DNA of 44,791 bases from an uncultured Acetobacteraceae bacterium (lineage in GTDB: Bacteria > Pseudomonadota > Alphaproteobacteria > Acetobacterales > Acetobacteraceae): assembly GCA_903918315.1 (NCBI GenBank), contig CAIXEA010000109.1, positions 1 to 44,791 on the forward strand, written 5' to 3'. Below, piece after piece: positions 9,359 to 17,207 of the stretch. Under the pieces are notes generated by a model. It saw only the letters and a program-made list of their open reading frames with translations. It was not told the origin of the DNA and searched no databases. The position numbers and the translations under genes are program-made. Each line of letters opens with the position of its first letter. The first letter of the stretch is position 1.

Positions 9359-10243
9359 TCAGACCGCCCCGCGGAGCCGCGGGTCCAAAACGTCGCGGAT
9401 ACCATCGCCGAGCAGATTGAATGCCAGAACGGTGATGGAAATTGCCAGACCGGGAAACAACACCAGCCACCACGGCGGAATCAATCCCGCATTCAGCGCA
9501 TCCGCCAGCATATTCCCCCAGGTCGGCGTGGGCGCTGGGATGCCAACGCCCAGAAAACCCAGCGAGGCCTCGATGATGATCGCAACGCCGAGATGGGTGG
9601 TAGCCAGGATCAGATACGGCGCCATACATTGCGGCAGGATATGGCGCAGCATCATCCGCATATGCGATGCCCCCAACCCGCGCGCGGCTTCAACATATTG
9701 CAACTCTTTCAACGACAGCACGACCGCGCGGATCACCCGGCCGCCGAACGGTATTCGGGTGATGGCGATAGCGATGATCACCGTCCCGGTCCCCGCCCCC
9801 AATGCCATGGCGATGGCCATGGCCAATATCAAATCCGGAAATGACTGGAGAAACTCCAAAATACGCTGACTGATGATGTCGAAACGTCCCCCGAAATAGC
9901 CACTCGCCAGGCCCCAAAGCGCGCCGACGGTCGTGCCCAGCAGCACCGCTGAAATCGCCACCGTCAGCGAGGCCCGGCTGCCATGGATCACCCGGCTGAG
10001 AATATCGCGGCCGATCTGATCGGTACCGAAAATATGCTGCTCATACGGGGGTTTGGACATGGCCCGGAAATCGGATTTGACCGGCGAATAGGGCGCGATC
10101 ACGGGGGCCGTGATCGCCATCACCAGGATTGCCACCGCGATACAGCCCCAAAACGCAGCCATCGGCGCACGACGGGCAAAAGACAGCAAACCGCGCCCCA
10201 TACGACCCGGCAAAGAAACAGCATTCACGGTTGTCGCGCTCAT
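9359..10243 (-). CDS. Oligopeptide ABC transporter permease (DppC family)
   Basis: Second permease of the importer, about 294 residues from the chosen start. The family N-terminal region reads APYSPVKSDF...HIFGTDQIGRDILSRVIHGSR, where FGTDxxGRD is the DppC hallmark. The EAA loop with EAARGLGASHMRMMLRHILPQ follows. I start at ATG 10243 because it overlaps the dppB stop by four bases (ATGA) and has GAGGA ten bases upstream; an ATG at 10270 would add nine residues. It should pair with the DppB-type permease upstream to form the membrane channel. Confidence 0.9.
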   Translation of the reverse strand: MSATTVNAVSLPGRMGRGLLSFARRAPMAAFWGCIAVAILVMAITAPVIAPYSPVKSDFRAMSKPPYEQHIFGTDQIGRDILSRVIHGSRASLTVAISAVLLGTTVGALWGLASGYFGGRFDIISQRILEFLQSFPDLILAMAIAMALGAGTGTVIIAIAITRIPFGGRVIRAVVLSLKELQYVEAARGLGASHMRMMLRHILPQCMAPYLILATTHLGVAIIIEASLGFLGVGIPAPTPTWGNMLADALNAGLIPPWWLVLFPGLAISITVLAFNLLGDGIRDVLDPRLRGAV

Positions 10244-11196
10244 TGGTAGCGAATCCTCGGATCCAGCCATGCGATGATCAAATCGACCAGGATGTTCAGA
10301 ACCACGAACACCACCGCGTACAGGAACACCAGGTTCTGCATCACGAAGATATCGCGCTCCCCCACGGCGGAGAACATCGCCGAACCCAGGCCAGGCGTGC
10401 CGAAGGCGCGTTCAACCGGTATGGACCCGGCGAGCACAAAACCCAGCAGAATACCCGACAAGGTTATCACCGGCAGCAAGGCGTTGGGCAGCGCATGCAG
10501 CACGATCACGAGCCGTGCATTCAACCCCTTGGCGCGGGCGGTACGCACGTAATCCTCCCGGATAACCTCCAACAGGCTCGAGCGGGCCATGCGCGCGATG
10601 TAAGCCGCCTGCCCTATCCCCAGCACCACGGCCGGGCCGATGACGATCTGCAGGTTATTCCAGGGATCGGTGAACAACGAAGCACCGGTCAGCGGCGCGC
10701 GATAACCAAACCAGAACAGCGACGCCAGCACCACCAGCATGCCCACCCAGAAACCGGGCACGGCCAGACCGATAATACTGATGAAACGAGCGAGGTTATC
10801 GCCCAGGCTGTTGGGCCGCAAAGCGCTGATGATCGCCACCGGAATTCCAATGAGCCAGGAGAAGGCGACCGCCAGAAGCCCGATCTCCGCGGTCAAAGGG
10901 CCGCGCCGGCCGATCATTTCGGATACGCTTTCCGAACGGAAGAACGAATGGCCAAAGCTGCCATTGGCGATGTCGCCCATCCAGTGCCAGTACTGCAGGA
11001 TCAGCGGGTCGCTGAGACCCAGTTGCTTCATATAACCCGCGCGATCGGCTTCGCTGAGCTTGGTATAGCCATCGGGCCCAAAAATCGCGATCAGCGGATC
11101 GCCCGGCAGAACGCGCATCACGACGAAGACAATGATCGACACGCCCAGAATCGTGAGCGCACCGAAGGCCAGCCGGCGAGCGATGTAACTATACAT
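10240..11196 (-). CDS. Oligopeptide ABC transporter permease (DppB family)
   Basis: First permease of the second importer, 318 residues. It begins MYSYIARRLAFGALTILGVSIIVFVVMRVLPGDP, the characteristic first helix and loop of the family, and includes GNxSFGHSF-type sequence (GSFGHSFFR), further hydrophobic helices and the EAA loop (REDYVRTARAKGLNARLV). It is the first gene of the dppBC pair on the minus strand, separated from the upstream amidohydrolase by a strong hairpin (11217-11241). That suggests that either the hairpin reduces expression of the permeases relative to the amidohydrolase, or that the permeases have their own promoter. Confidence 0.92.
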   Translation of the reverse strand: MYSYIARRLAFGALTILGVSIIVFVVMRVLPGDPLIAIFGPDGYTKLSEADRAGYMKQLGLSDPLILQYWHWMGDIANGSFGHSFFRSESVSEMIGRRGPLTAEIGLLAVAFSWLIGIPVAIISALRPNSLGDNLARFISIIGLAVPGFWVGMLVVLASLFWFGYRAPLTGASLFTDPWNNLQIVIGPAVVLGIGQAAYIARMARSSLLEVIREDYVRTARAKGLNARLVIVLHALPNALLPVITLSGILLGFVLAGSIPVERAFGTPGLGSAMFSAVGERDIFVMQNLVFLYAVVFVVLNILVDLIIAWLDPRIRYQ

Positions 11197-11216
11197 AAGA
11201 GCCCTAAACAGTCGTT

Positions 11217-11241
11217 CTCCCCCGCCGGATTGGCGGGGGAG
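11217..11241 (-). terminator. Strong GC hairpin between amidohydrolase and permease genes
   Basis: CTCCCCCGCC (11217-11226) and GGCGGGGGAG (11232-11241) form a perfect 10-bp stem with a 5-base loop. It sits 15 bases after the amidohydrolase stop on the minus strand. No clear T-run follows, so it may be a weak terminator, a transcript-stabilising structure or a processing site. Confidence 0.55.
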
Positions 11242-11256
11242 CCGTTCAGGCGATCG

Positions 11257-12426
11257 TCAGTTCGTCAGATTGTAGAATTTCGCGGCGTTGTCGCAGGTGA
11301 TTTTGCGGATTTGGTCCTGCGTCAGGCCGGCGAACTGTTCGTCGATGTACTTGGTGGATTCAGGCCAGATCCCGTCGGTGTGCGGGTAGTCGGAGCCCCA
11401 CATCAACGTCTCTTCCGTCATCAGGTTGTTGGTGTTCAGCAGCTTCGGCCCGATGACGTCGTACTGGAACGTCGCCTTGCACTGGCGCTGCCAGTATTCA
11501 GACGGCTTCAGCTTCATCAGGTCGCGGAAACGGTCTTCGAACTCAAAGTCCATCCGATCCAGCGCATAGGGGATCCAGCCGATTCCGCTTTCACCGAAGG
11601 ACACGCGCAGGTTCGGGTAACGCTCAAAAACACCGGCGCCCATCATGGCGGCGAGGATGTGGATCAGCCCCATCTGGAAGGCCGACACGCCGGTGAACAT
11701 CGCGGCGCGGCGCACCTGGACGTTCATCTGCTCCCGCGCTTGCGGCGCGGTGGTCGGGAAGGTGTGGAAATGCAGCGGCAGTTGCACGTCCGAGCAGGCT
11801 TTCCACATCGGTTCCCAGATCGGGTCCCACATCGGCTGCATGTCCCACGAGCAGGAGAGCTCGACGCCCTTCAGGCCCATTTTGGCGCAGCGATAGACTT
11901 CCTGCGCCGCCACTTCCGGGTCGCCATAGGGGATGCAGCCGAGGCCGATCATCCGGTCCGGATAGGGCTTCACGAAATCGACCAGCCAGTCGTTGTAGAT
12001 TTCCAGCATGTGGTTGGCGGCTTCGACGTCCTGCATCTTGGACGCACCGCCGAGGATGCCGAAGATCACTTCGGCATCAACACCGTCACGCTCCATTTCC
12101 TTGACGCGCAGATGCGGGTCGGACGGGCGCTGGATGGCGGTGCGGGCTTCGGGGCGGCCGATCTTGCCGTCTTCGAACATGCCGGTCTTGGCCATGATAT
12201 CGACGCGCTTGTTCTGGCCCGGCACCAGCTTCGCTCCACCCGGTCCGACGCCGTTCAACAGGCCGAAATTGGCGCCCGCCTTGGTGGTCCAGAATGGCCC
12301 ATCCGGCCCGTCGGCCACGAAGGGCATCCGATCACGCAGCTCGCTTTTCGCGCTGTCGGTGAACAGCTTGGGCGGCATCCAAGGCATATCCAGGTGGCAG
12401 TCGGCGGAGATTCTACGGTACTTCAT
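11257..12426 (-). CDS. Amidohydrolase-family metal-dependent hydrolase/decarboxylase
   Basis: A 389-residue TIM-barrel protein of the Amidohydro_2 group, which includes ACMSD and gamma-resorcylate decarboxylase. The metal-binding start is SADCHLDMP instead of the more usual DxHxH; a second histidine is in LHFHTFP, and the late metal/catalytic aspartate is in WGSDYPHTDGIWPES. The longer form from 12519 adds non-conserved sequence; ATG 12426 has AGGA upstream and begins MKYRRISADCHL, as in relatives. Members of this family often sit next to peptide-type ABC importers in related bacteria, and here it probably processes the imported compound. Hydrolase versus non-oxidative decarboxylase cannot be decided from the sequence. 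Confidence 0.85.
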   Translation of the reverse strand: MKYRRISADCHLDMPWMPPKLFTDSAKSELRDRMPFVADGPDGPFWTTKAGANFGLLNGVGPGGAKLVPGQNKRVDIMAKTGMFEDGKIGRPEARTAIQRPSDPHLRVKEMERDGVDAEVIFGILGGASKMQDVEAANHMLEIYNDWLVDFVKPYPDRMIGLGCIPYGDPEVAAQEVYRCAKMGLKGVELSCSWDMQPMWDPIWEPMWKACSDVQLPLHFHTFPTTAPQAREQMNVQVRRAAMFTGVSAFQMGLIHILAAMMGAGVFERYPNLRVSFGESGIGWIPYALDRMDFEFEDRFRDLMKLKPSEYWQRQCKATFQYDVIGPKLLNTNNLMTEETLMWGSDYPHTDGIWPESTKYIDEQFAGLTQDQIRKITCDNAAKFYNLTN

Positions 12427-12548
12427 GGCGTTCCTGTGCTCCTTGCTGACGAAGGGTTTCTCCAGATTTGGAGCGTAAGCCCAGATCGCCGGGGATATCA
12501 AATCCTGTCGCCCGATCACCCCTTGTCATCGGCCCCGCAACGGCCAAG

Positions 12549-12725
12549 ATGGGGGTCATGGTCTCCCGTCCGCCCCGTCTGATCCGCCGCAAACCCGCCG
12601 CTGCCTTACGCCCTGGCACGTTGACGGTGCCGGAGGTCGCGACGGGTCAGGCGCCCGCCGCGCCCCCGGTGGATGAACCTGACGATGAAACGATCCGGCG
12701 CATGCTGGAAGCAGCCTATACGTGA
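12549..12725 (+). CDS. Small conserved-looking hypothetical protein
   Basis: A 58-residue (or 55-residue, from ATG 12558) basic-then-acidic peptide. The arginine/proline-rich N-terminus (SRPPRLIRRKPAAALRPG) is followed by a proline-alanine linker and the acidic helix DEPDDETIRRMLEAAYT. The ending resembles small uncharacterised alphaproteobacterial proteins that I have a general memory of but cannot name. It is divergent from the amidohydrolase and convergent with the esterase, whose stop is 16 bases away. No function can be assigned, and there is no convincing ribosome-binding site, so the start is uncertain. Confidence 0.45.
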   Translation: MGVMVSRPPRLIRRKPAAALRPGTLTVPEVATGQAPAAPPVDEPDDETIRRMLEAAYT

Positions 12726-12741
12726 ACGCGGGCGGGGTCGT

Positions 12742-13692
12742 TTACCCCACCCGTTGCATCCACGCGCCGGCCGCGGCCACCGCATCGCGCGCCTTCTGCA
12801 CAGCGCCCGTCGCGCGCAGGAAGCCATGCACAACCCCCGGGAACATCCGTGTTTCGACCGGATTTCCCGCCGCGCGCAGCTTCTCGACCAGCGCTTCGCC
12901 CTCACTGCGCAGCACATCCAGCTCCGCCAGCAGCACCAGCACCGGCGGCAACCCCCGCAAATCCGCCCGCAGTGGCGCCGCCAGCGGGTTCAGCCGATCG
13001 GCTTCATGGGCGATATAGACGCTCCAGTAGAAGGACATGCGCTCGGTGTTCAGACCGTAGCCGCCGGCGCCGAATTCCTGGTAGCTCGGTGTGTCGAAGC
13101 GACTGTCGGAGACGGGGTAGTTCGCCAGGATCCCCTTCAATGCCGGACCATCGGTGTCGCGCAGCAGCAGTGCCGTCGCCAACGCCAGATTGCCGCCCGC
13201 CGAGTCGCCGCCGAGCAGTATCCGTGAACCATCCAGGCCCCAGTCCGCGCCGCTTTCGGCGATGAAGCGCACCACGGCGGCGCATTCCTCCAGCGCCTGG
13301 GGGAACTTGGCCTCGGGGGACAGGGCGTAATCGACGCTGACGACGTTCACCATGCCGGCGGCGGCATATTCCCGGGTCATGCGGTCATGGGTATCGACAT
13401 TGGCCCAGACCCAGCCGCCGCCATGGAAATAGACCAGCGTCGGGAGCGGCCGATCGACCGCGGGGCGGAATACCCGGCAGAAGATGCGCCGGCCGCGCGC
13501 GCTGACCCAGCGATCGGTGGTCTCGGCCATGACCGGGCCGCCCACCGCGGTGCGCATGCCCAGCAGGTCGTTGATACGCCGATGCGGCTCCAACGGCAGG
13601 GTCACGCGCACGGGCGGGTATTTTGCAGCCTCCTGCTCCGCCTCCGCTGTAAAAGCCGCCATTTCCGGATCCCAATTCGAGCGATCGGCCAT
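12742..13692 (-). CDS. Alpha/beta-hydrolase, hormone-sensitive-lipase type esterase
   Basis: A 316-residue carboxylesterase of the bacterial HSL (family IV) group. The oxyanion-hole motif HGGGW is at 90-94, and the nucleophile Ser164 sits in GDSAGGN. The catalytic aspartate is in LAELDVLRSEG and the histidine in GVVHGF near the C-terminus. An N-terminal cap with PLEPHRRINDLLG precedes the core. The ATG at 13692 is backed by GGGGAGAG upstream; a longer in-frame start at 13728 lacks this. It is probably cytoplasmic, as no signal peptide is visible. It hydrolyses short acyl esters by family knowledge; the physiological substrate is unknown. It is divergent from the acetyltransferase-like gene across 90 bases. 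Confidence 0.9.
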   Translation of the reverse strand: MADRSNWDPEMAAFTAEAEQEAAKYPPVRVTLPLEPHRRINDLLGMRTAVGGPVMAETTDRWVSARGRRIFCRVFRPAVDRPLPTLVYFHGGGWVWANVDTHDRMTREYAAAGMVNVVSVDYALSPEAKFPQALEECAAVVRFIAESGADWGLDGSRILLGGDSAGGNLALATALLLRDTDGPALKGILANYPVSDSRFDTPSYQEFGAGGYGLNTERMSFYWSVYIAHEADRLNPLAAPLRADLRGLPPVLVLLAELDVLRSEGEALVEKLRAAGNPVETRMFPGVVHGFLRATGAVQKARDAVAAAGAWMQRVG

Positions 13693-13782
13693 CCCATTCT
13701 CTCCCCTTCGATCATGGCCGCCATGCAAGCCCAGCCGGGCGGTGCTGGCAACCGGGGCGGGCGATCCGTGCTATGGAACGCC

Positions 13783-15942
13783 ATGACCATTCCCCGCCTC
13801 GCGCCTGCTGGTCGTTTCAACCCCGCCTGCCTGTTCCGGCCGCGATCGGTGGCACTCATCGGCCAGGAATGCCCGGATATTCGGGCGCATCTGGCGCTCG
13901 GCGATTTTCAGGGCACGGTGGAAGCGGTCGATCGGGTAACGGCACTGACCGGCGTCCCGGACCTCGCGATCATTGCCACGACGGCTGACGACGTGATCCC
14001 CACGATGGAGGCCTTGGCGGACAAAGGGTGCTTCGCCGCGATCGTCCCCGGGCCCATGCCCGCGTCTGGCCAAAGCCTGTCGGAGGCCGCGCGGCGCACC
14101 GGGGTGCGGGTGACGGGGCCGAATGCATTCGGGCTGGCGGTGCCCGGCATCGGGCTGAATGCCAGCCTGGCCCATATCGCGGTGCCACCCGGCCGGCTGG
14201 CGCTGGTGTCCCAATCGGTGGGGCTGACCCGTGCGATCATCGACTGGGCCGGCCCGAATGGTGTCGGTTTCAGCCATGTCATCGGTATTGGCGGCAACAG
14301 CGACATCGGCTTTGGGATGGCACTGGATTGGCTGGCCTCCGACACCGCGACGGGCGCCATCCTGATGGAAATCCATCACCTCAAGGACCGTCGCGCCTTC
14401 CTCTCCGCCGCCCGCGCCGCCGCGCGATTCCGCCCCGTGCTCGCGGTGCGCACCGGTGGCAGCCATACCGGGCCCAACGATCCCGCCGCCCTGGCCTTCG
14501 ACGCCGCGCTGCGCCGCGCCGGGGTGCTGAGTGTCGGCGGCCTCGACGACATCCTGGCAGCGGTGGAGACCCTGTCCCGGGCCCGGCCGGCGCGGTCGGA
14601 GCATCTGGCGATCATCGCCGACGATGCCGGCGCCGGGCAGATCGCGGCCGATTCGGCAGCGCGGCATGGACTCAGCGCGGCGCCCATGCAACTGGCCGAT
14701 GTCGCGGCGGACAAGGCCGTGGGCGGGGCACTGTGGGTGCTGACCCCCGGCACCCCGTTCGACACCACCGCCTGTGCGGCGGCGGTGAAGGCCATGCCCG
14801 TGCCGGTGCTGGTCTGCGTCATGGGCCAGACCACCGGCGGGCCGCTGCGGCGCATCCTGGCCGAGGCCGGACTGGCGGTCTTTGCCTCCCCCGAACAGGC
14901 GGTGCTTGGCTTTCTCCATCTCGTTCGCGATCGCCGCAATCGCGCCGCGGCGCGGGAATTGCCGGGCAGCGCGGTGCTGCCAATGGCCCCGGATCAGGGC
15001 GCGGTCCGCGCGGCCTTCGCCACGATGGAGGGGACGCTGGTCCCGGCGGCACAGACCAGCGCGGTGCTGGCCGCCTATGGGATCGAGACCCTGCCAGGCG
15101 TGGTGATCGAGGTCACCGATGATCCGGAATTCGGGCCGGTCATCGCCCTCGGCCCGAAGCGGGCAATGGATTTGCCACCGCTGAACCTCACCCTCGCGCA
15201 TGCGCTGATCGCCGATGCCGGATTGCCTGACGATGATGCGCTGGCGGAGCGGCTGGTACGGGTCAGCCAGTTGATCGTCGATTTTCCGGTGATCGCCGGC
15301 CTCACCCTCGGCCCCACCTGGAAGGCCAGTCTGACGCTGCGCCCAGCCGGCGCCCCGCTTGGGCGTCTGGCCATCGCGCCCTATCCCAGCGAGCTGGTGG
15401 AACATCGGACCGCCCGCGATGAGGCCCTGATCGTCCGGCCCATCCGCCCGGAGGATGCAGCGGCGCATGCCTGCTTCTTCAAGCGCCTGTCGCCCACCGA
15501 CGTCCGGTTCCGCTTCTTCAGCGCCATCCACGAACTGTCCCCCGAGCGCATGGCGCGCCTGACCCAGGTCGATTACGAGCGGGAAATGGCCTTCATCGCG
15601 ATCCGCGCCGCGACCAACGAAACCGTCGGCGTTGCCCGCATCGTCGGCGATACCGAAGGGCGCAGCGGCGAATTCGCGGTGATCGTACAGGCGGACATGA
15701 AGGGCAAGGGCCTGGCCAGCCACCTCATGCACCGGCTGATCGACTGGGCCCGGTCGCGTGGGATGGCGGAGGTCGTTGGCCAGATCCTGGCCGACAACGC
15801 CCCGATGCTGGCCTTCATCCGCCATCTCGGCTTCACGCTCCGCCGCCTGGCGGATGAGCCCGAGGTGATGGAGGCGCGGCTGGATCTGCTGGTCAGCCCA
15901 GCGCCGCCGCCAGCACCGTCAGGACGCCCAGAACCAGGTTGA
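13783..15942 (+). CDS. Pat-like acyl-CoA synthetase/GNAT fusion with degenerate ATP-grasp domain
   Basis: A 719-residue protein with the architecture of ADP-forming acyl-CoA synthetase-like protein acetyltransferases (Pat/PatZ/Pka): CoA-binding Rossmann domain (about 15-110, shortened), succinyl-CoA-ligase-like domains (about 130-400) with SQSVGLTRAIIDW and a GSHTG histidine segment, and a C-terminal GNAT domain (about 545-715) with VRPIRPEDAAAH and a KGKGLASHLM acetyl-CoA loop. Between AYGIETLPG (near 430) and DDPEFGPVIALG (near 446) roughly a hundred residues of ATP-grasp sequence expected in the family are absent, including the ATP-binding lysine strand. ATP-dependent acyl-CoA formation should therefore be lost, while acetyl transfer could remain. 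The last 50 bases overlap the convergent gene at 15893. The ATG is the only good start (other in-frame upstream sequence is antisense to the esterase). Confidence 0.8.
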   Translation: MTIPRLAPAGRFNPACLFRPRSVALIGQECPDIRAHLALGDFQGTVEAVDRVTALTGVPDLAIIATTADDVIPTMEALADKGCFAAIVPGPMPASGQSLSEAARRTGVRVTGPNAFGLAVPGIGLNASLAHIAVPPGRLALVSQSVGLTRAIIDWAGPNGVGFSHVIGIGGNSDIGFGMALDWLASDTATGAILMEIHHLKDRRAFLSAARAAARFRPVLAVRTGGSHTGPNDPAALAFDAALRRAGVLSVGGLDDILAAVETLSRARPARSEHLAIIADDAGAGQIAADSAARHGLSAAPMQLADVAADKAVGGALWVLTPGTPFDTTACAAAVKAMPVPVLVCVMGQTTGGPLRRILAEAGLAVFASPEQAVLGFLHLVRDRRNRAAARELPGSAVLPMAPDQGAVRAAFATMEGTLVPAAQTSAVLAAYGIETLPGVVIEVTDDPEFGPVIALGPKRAMDLPPLNLTLAHALIADAGLPDDDALAERLVRVSQLIVDFPVIAGLTLGPTWKASLTLRPAGAPLGRLAIAPYPSELVEHRTARDEALIVRPIRPEDAAAHACFFKRLSPTDVRFRFFSAIHELSPERMARLTQVDYEREMAFIAIRAATNETVGVARIVGDTEGRSGEFAVIVQADMKGKGLASHLMHRLIDWARSRGMAEVVGQILADNAPMLAFIRHLGFTLRRLADEPEVMEARLDLLVSPAPPPAPSGRPEPG

Positions 15943-16336
15943 CCCCGATCAGCTTGCGGATCGAATCCATCGACGCGGCCATGGTGGCACGGTCGGTGGT
16001 ACGGCAGAAACGCTTGTAGGGGCCGAAGAAAATGAACAGGAACACCGCGCTCATGACCAGGCCGAGGCCCATCATGGCATGAACCCCGGGGGCCAGATGC
16101 GCCATGCCGCCGAGGACGCCGAATATCATCCCGTAGCCCGTCAGCAGCAGCAGCGGCATCGCGTGCCAGACGATCAGGAAGAAGCGCTTGAACACCTGGG
16201 TGTGCAGCAGCATGCGCTGCGGCGGCTCCAGCACCACCAGGCTGGGGCGCAGCACGACATAGGCGAAGAACATCCCGCCGACCCAGAGGATGGCGGAGAG
16301 GAGGTGGATGGCTTTGAGGAGGGCGAGCAGGGTCAT
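15893..16336 (-). CDS. CopD-like four-helix integral membrane protein
   Basis: A 147-residue protein with four hydrophobic helices (about 4-28, 48-70, 80-105, 125-146). The opening [29 protein letters not shown], with a histidine in the first helix, and the second histidine in [12 protein letters not shown] resemble CopD/DUF-type small membrane proteins of the copper-resistance or haem-binding kind. Its start overlaps the stop of the ParA-like gene by four bases (ATGA), so they are translated together. The C-terminal end overlaps the convergent acetyltransferase-like gene by 50 bases. Metal or haem binding is suggested only by the histidines in the membrane. Confidence 0.75.
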   Translation of the reverse strand: MTLLALLKAIHLLSAILWVGGMFFAYVVLRPSLVVLEPPQRMLLHTQVFKRFFLIVWHAMPLLLLTGYGMIFGVLGGMAHLAPGVHAMMGLGLVMSAVFLFIFFGPYKRFCRTTDRATMAASMDSIRKLIGVNLVLGVLTVLAAALG

Positions 16337-16962
16337 TGGGTCTTCTCCAACAGTTCCGCCACCAATGCCCTGAGTTCGCTCGCTGCGGAAGTCCGGGGCG
16401 CGGCTTCGGTGACGCCGAGCCCCTCGGCGAAGGCGGCGGAAAAGCCGGTGCGGTTGCCGATAACGGATGTGAGCAGCGGCCAGGCTTTGGCGGTGAGGTC
16501 CGCTTCCACGGCTTCGCGCTGGCGCGATGTCGCGGGCACCCGGTTCAGCACCACCGCCGCCAGGCGGCGTTCGGCGGCGGCGAGTTTGAGCGTGCCCTCG
16601 GCGGCCCAGACATCGGGCGGGCTGGGCTGGACCGGGATCAGCACGATGGAGGCGCCCCGGATGGCAAGGCGGGCCTCGGTCTCGATCTGCGGCGGGCTGT
16701 CGATGATGACGACGTCATGATCGCGCTTCAGACGATCCAGTTCGACCGCGAGGCGCCAGCCGGCAATGGCGGAAAAAGCCAGCGGGGCGGCGGGGGCCGT
16801 CCGTGCGACACGCAAGGCGTGCCACCGGCTGAGACTGCCCTGCGGATCGATGTCGAGCAGCGCCACCCGGCGGGTGGCCGCGATGGCTGCCGCGAGATTG
16901 GCCGCGAGGGTGGTTTTGCCGGTGCCGCCCTTCTGCTGAGCGACCGTGATGACGATTGCCAT
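16333..16962 (-). CDS. Orphan ParA/MinD-type P-loop ATPase
   Basis: A 209-residue ParA-family ATPase. The deviant Walker A KGGTGKTT is at 11-18, the A' motif DIDPQGS near 40, and Walker [10 protein letters not shown] near 88. It has no N-terminal DNA-binding extension, as in the short VirC1/ParF-like orphan class. The start [13 protein letters not shown] at 16962 is chosen over an ATG at 16977 because conserved sequence begins there. There is no parB or centromere-like array beside it; instead it is coupled (ATGA) to a CopD-like membrane protein. Orphan ParA proteins position cellular cargo other than chromosomes. Its role here is unknown. Confidence 0.85.
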   Translation of the reverse strand: MAIVITVAQQKGGTGKTTLAANLAAAIAATRRVALLDIDPQGSLSRWHALRVARTAPAAPLAFSAIAGWRLAVELDRLKRDHDVVIIDSPPQIETEARLAIRGASIVLIPVQPSPPDVWAAEGTLKLAAAERRLAAVVLNRVPATSRQREAVEADLTAKAWPLLTSVIGNRTGFSAAFAEGLGVTEAAPRTSAASELRALVAELLEKTQ

Positions 16963-17207
16963 GCCGCGCGACTCCATTCGGGGTTTGGGTGCCGTGCGGC
17001 GATGTAAGCGGGTCGCGGGGGTTGGGGATAGGATGAATTCCTGGATGGCCCTTGGACTGGTGCCTGGGACGGGCCGCCGTGGCCACGGATGAACACCATG
17101 GACATGGGTTCGTTCCTTCGCCGTTCAAGGCCCGGCGCTCGCCTGTATGCCCCGGCCGGCAACCGGTCTAACCTCCCGCCAACCGTCACGTTCCAAGAGG
17201 CTCAGCC
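16963..17207. promoter_or_regulatory. Divergent intergenic region between ParA-like and CoA-transferase genes
   Basis: This 245-base region must contain the promoters of both flanking genes, since they read away from each other. An AGAGG ribosome-binding site stands before the CoA-transferase start. I see no convincing -35/-10 pair or inverted repeat. Confidence 0.3.

Noticed and set aside
10129-12582. 817-codon open frame on the plus strand
   Set aside because: Runs antisense across the DppB/DppC permeases and amidohydrolase; composition is low-complexity R/H/Q with no recognisable motif.
13771-15825. 684-codon open frame on the minus strand
   Set aside because: Shadow of the acetyltransferase-like gene, whose plus frame has clear domains.
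16333-16962. ParA as evidence of a plasmid or chromosome partition locus
   Set aside because: No parB, no repeated centromere-like sites and no replication gene nearby; better seen as an orphan ParA.
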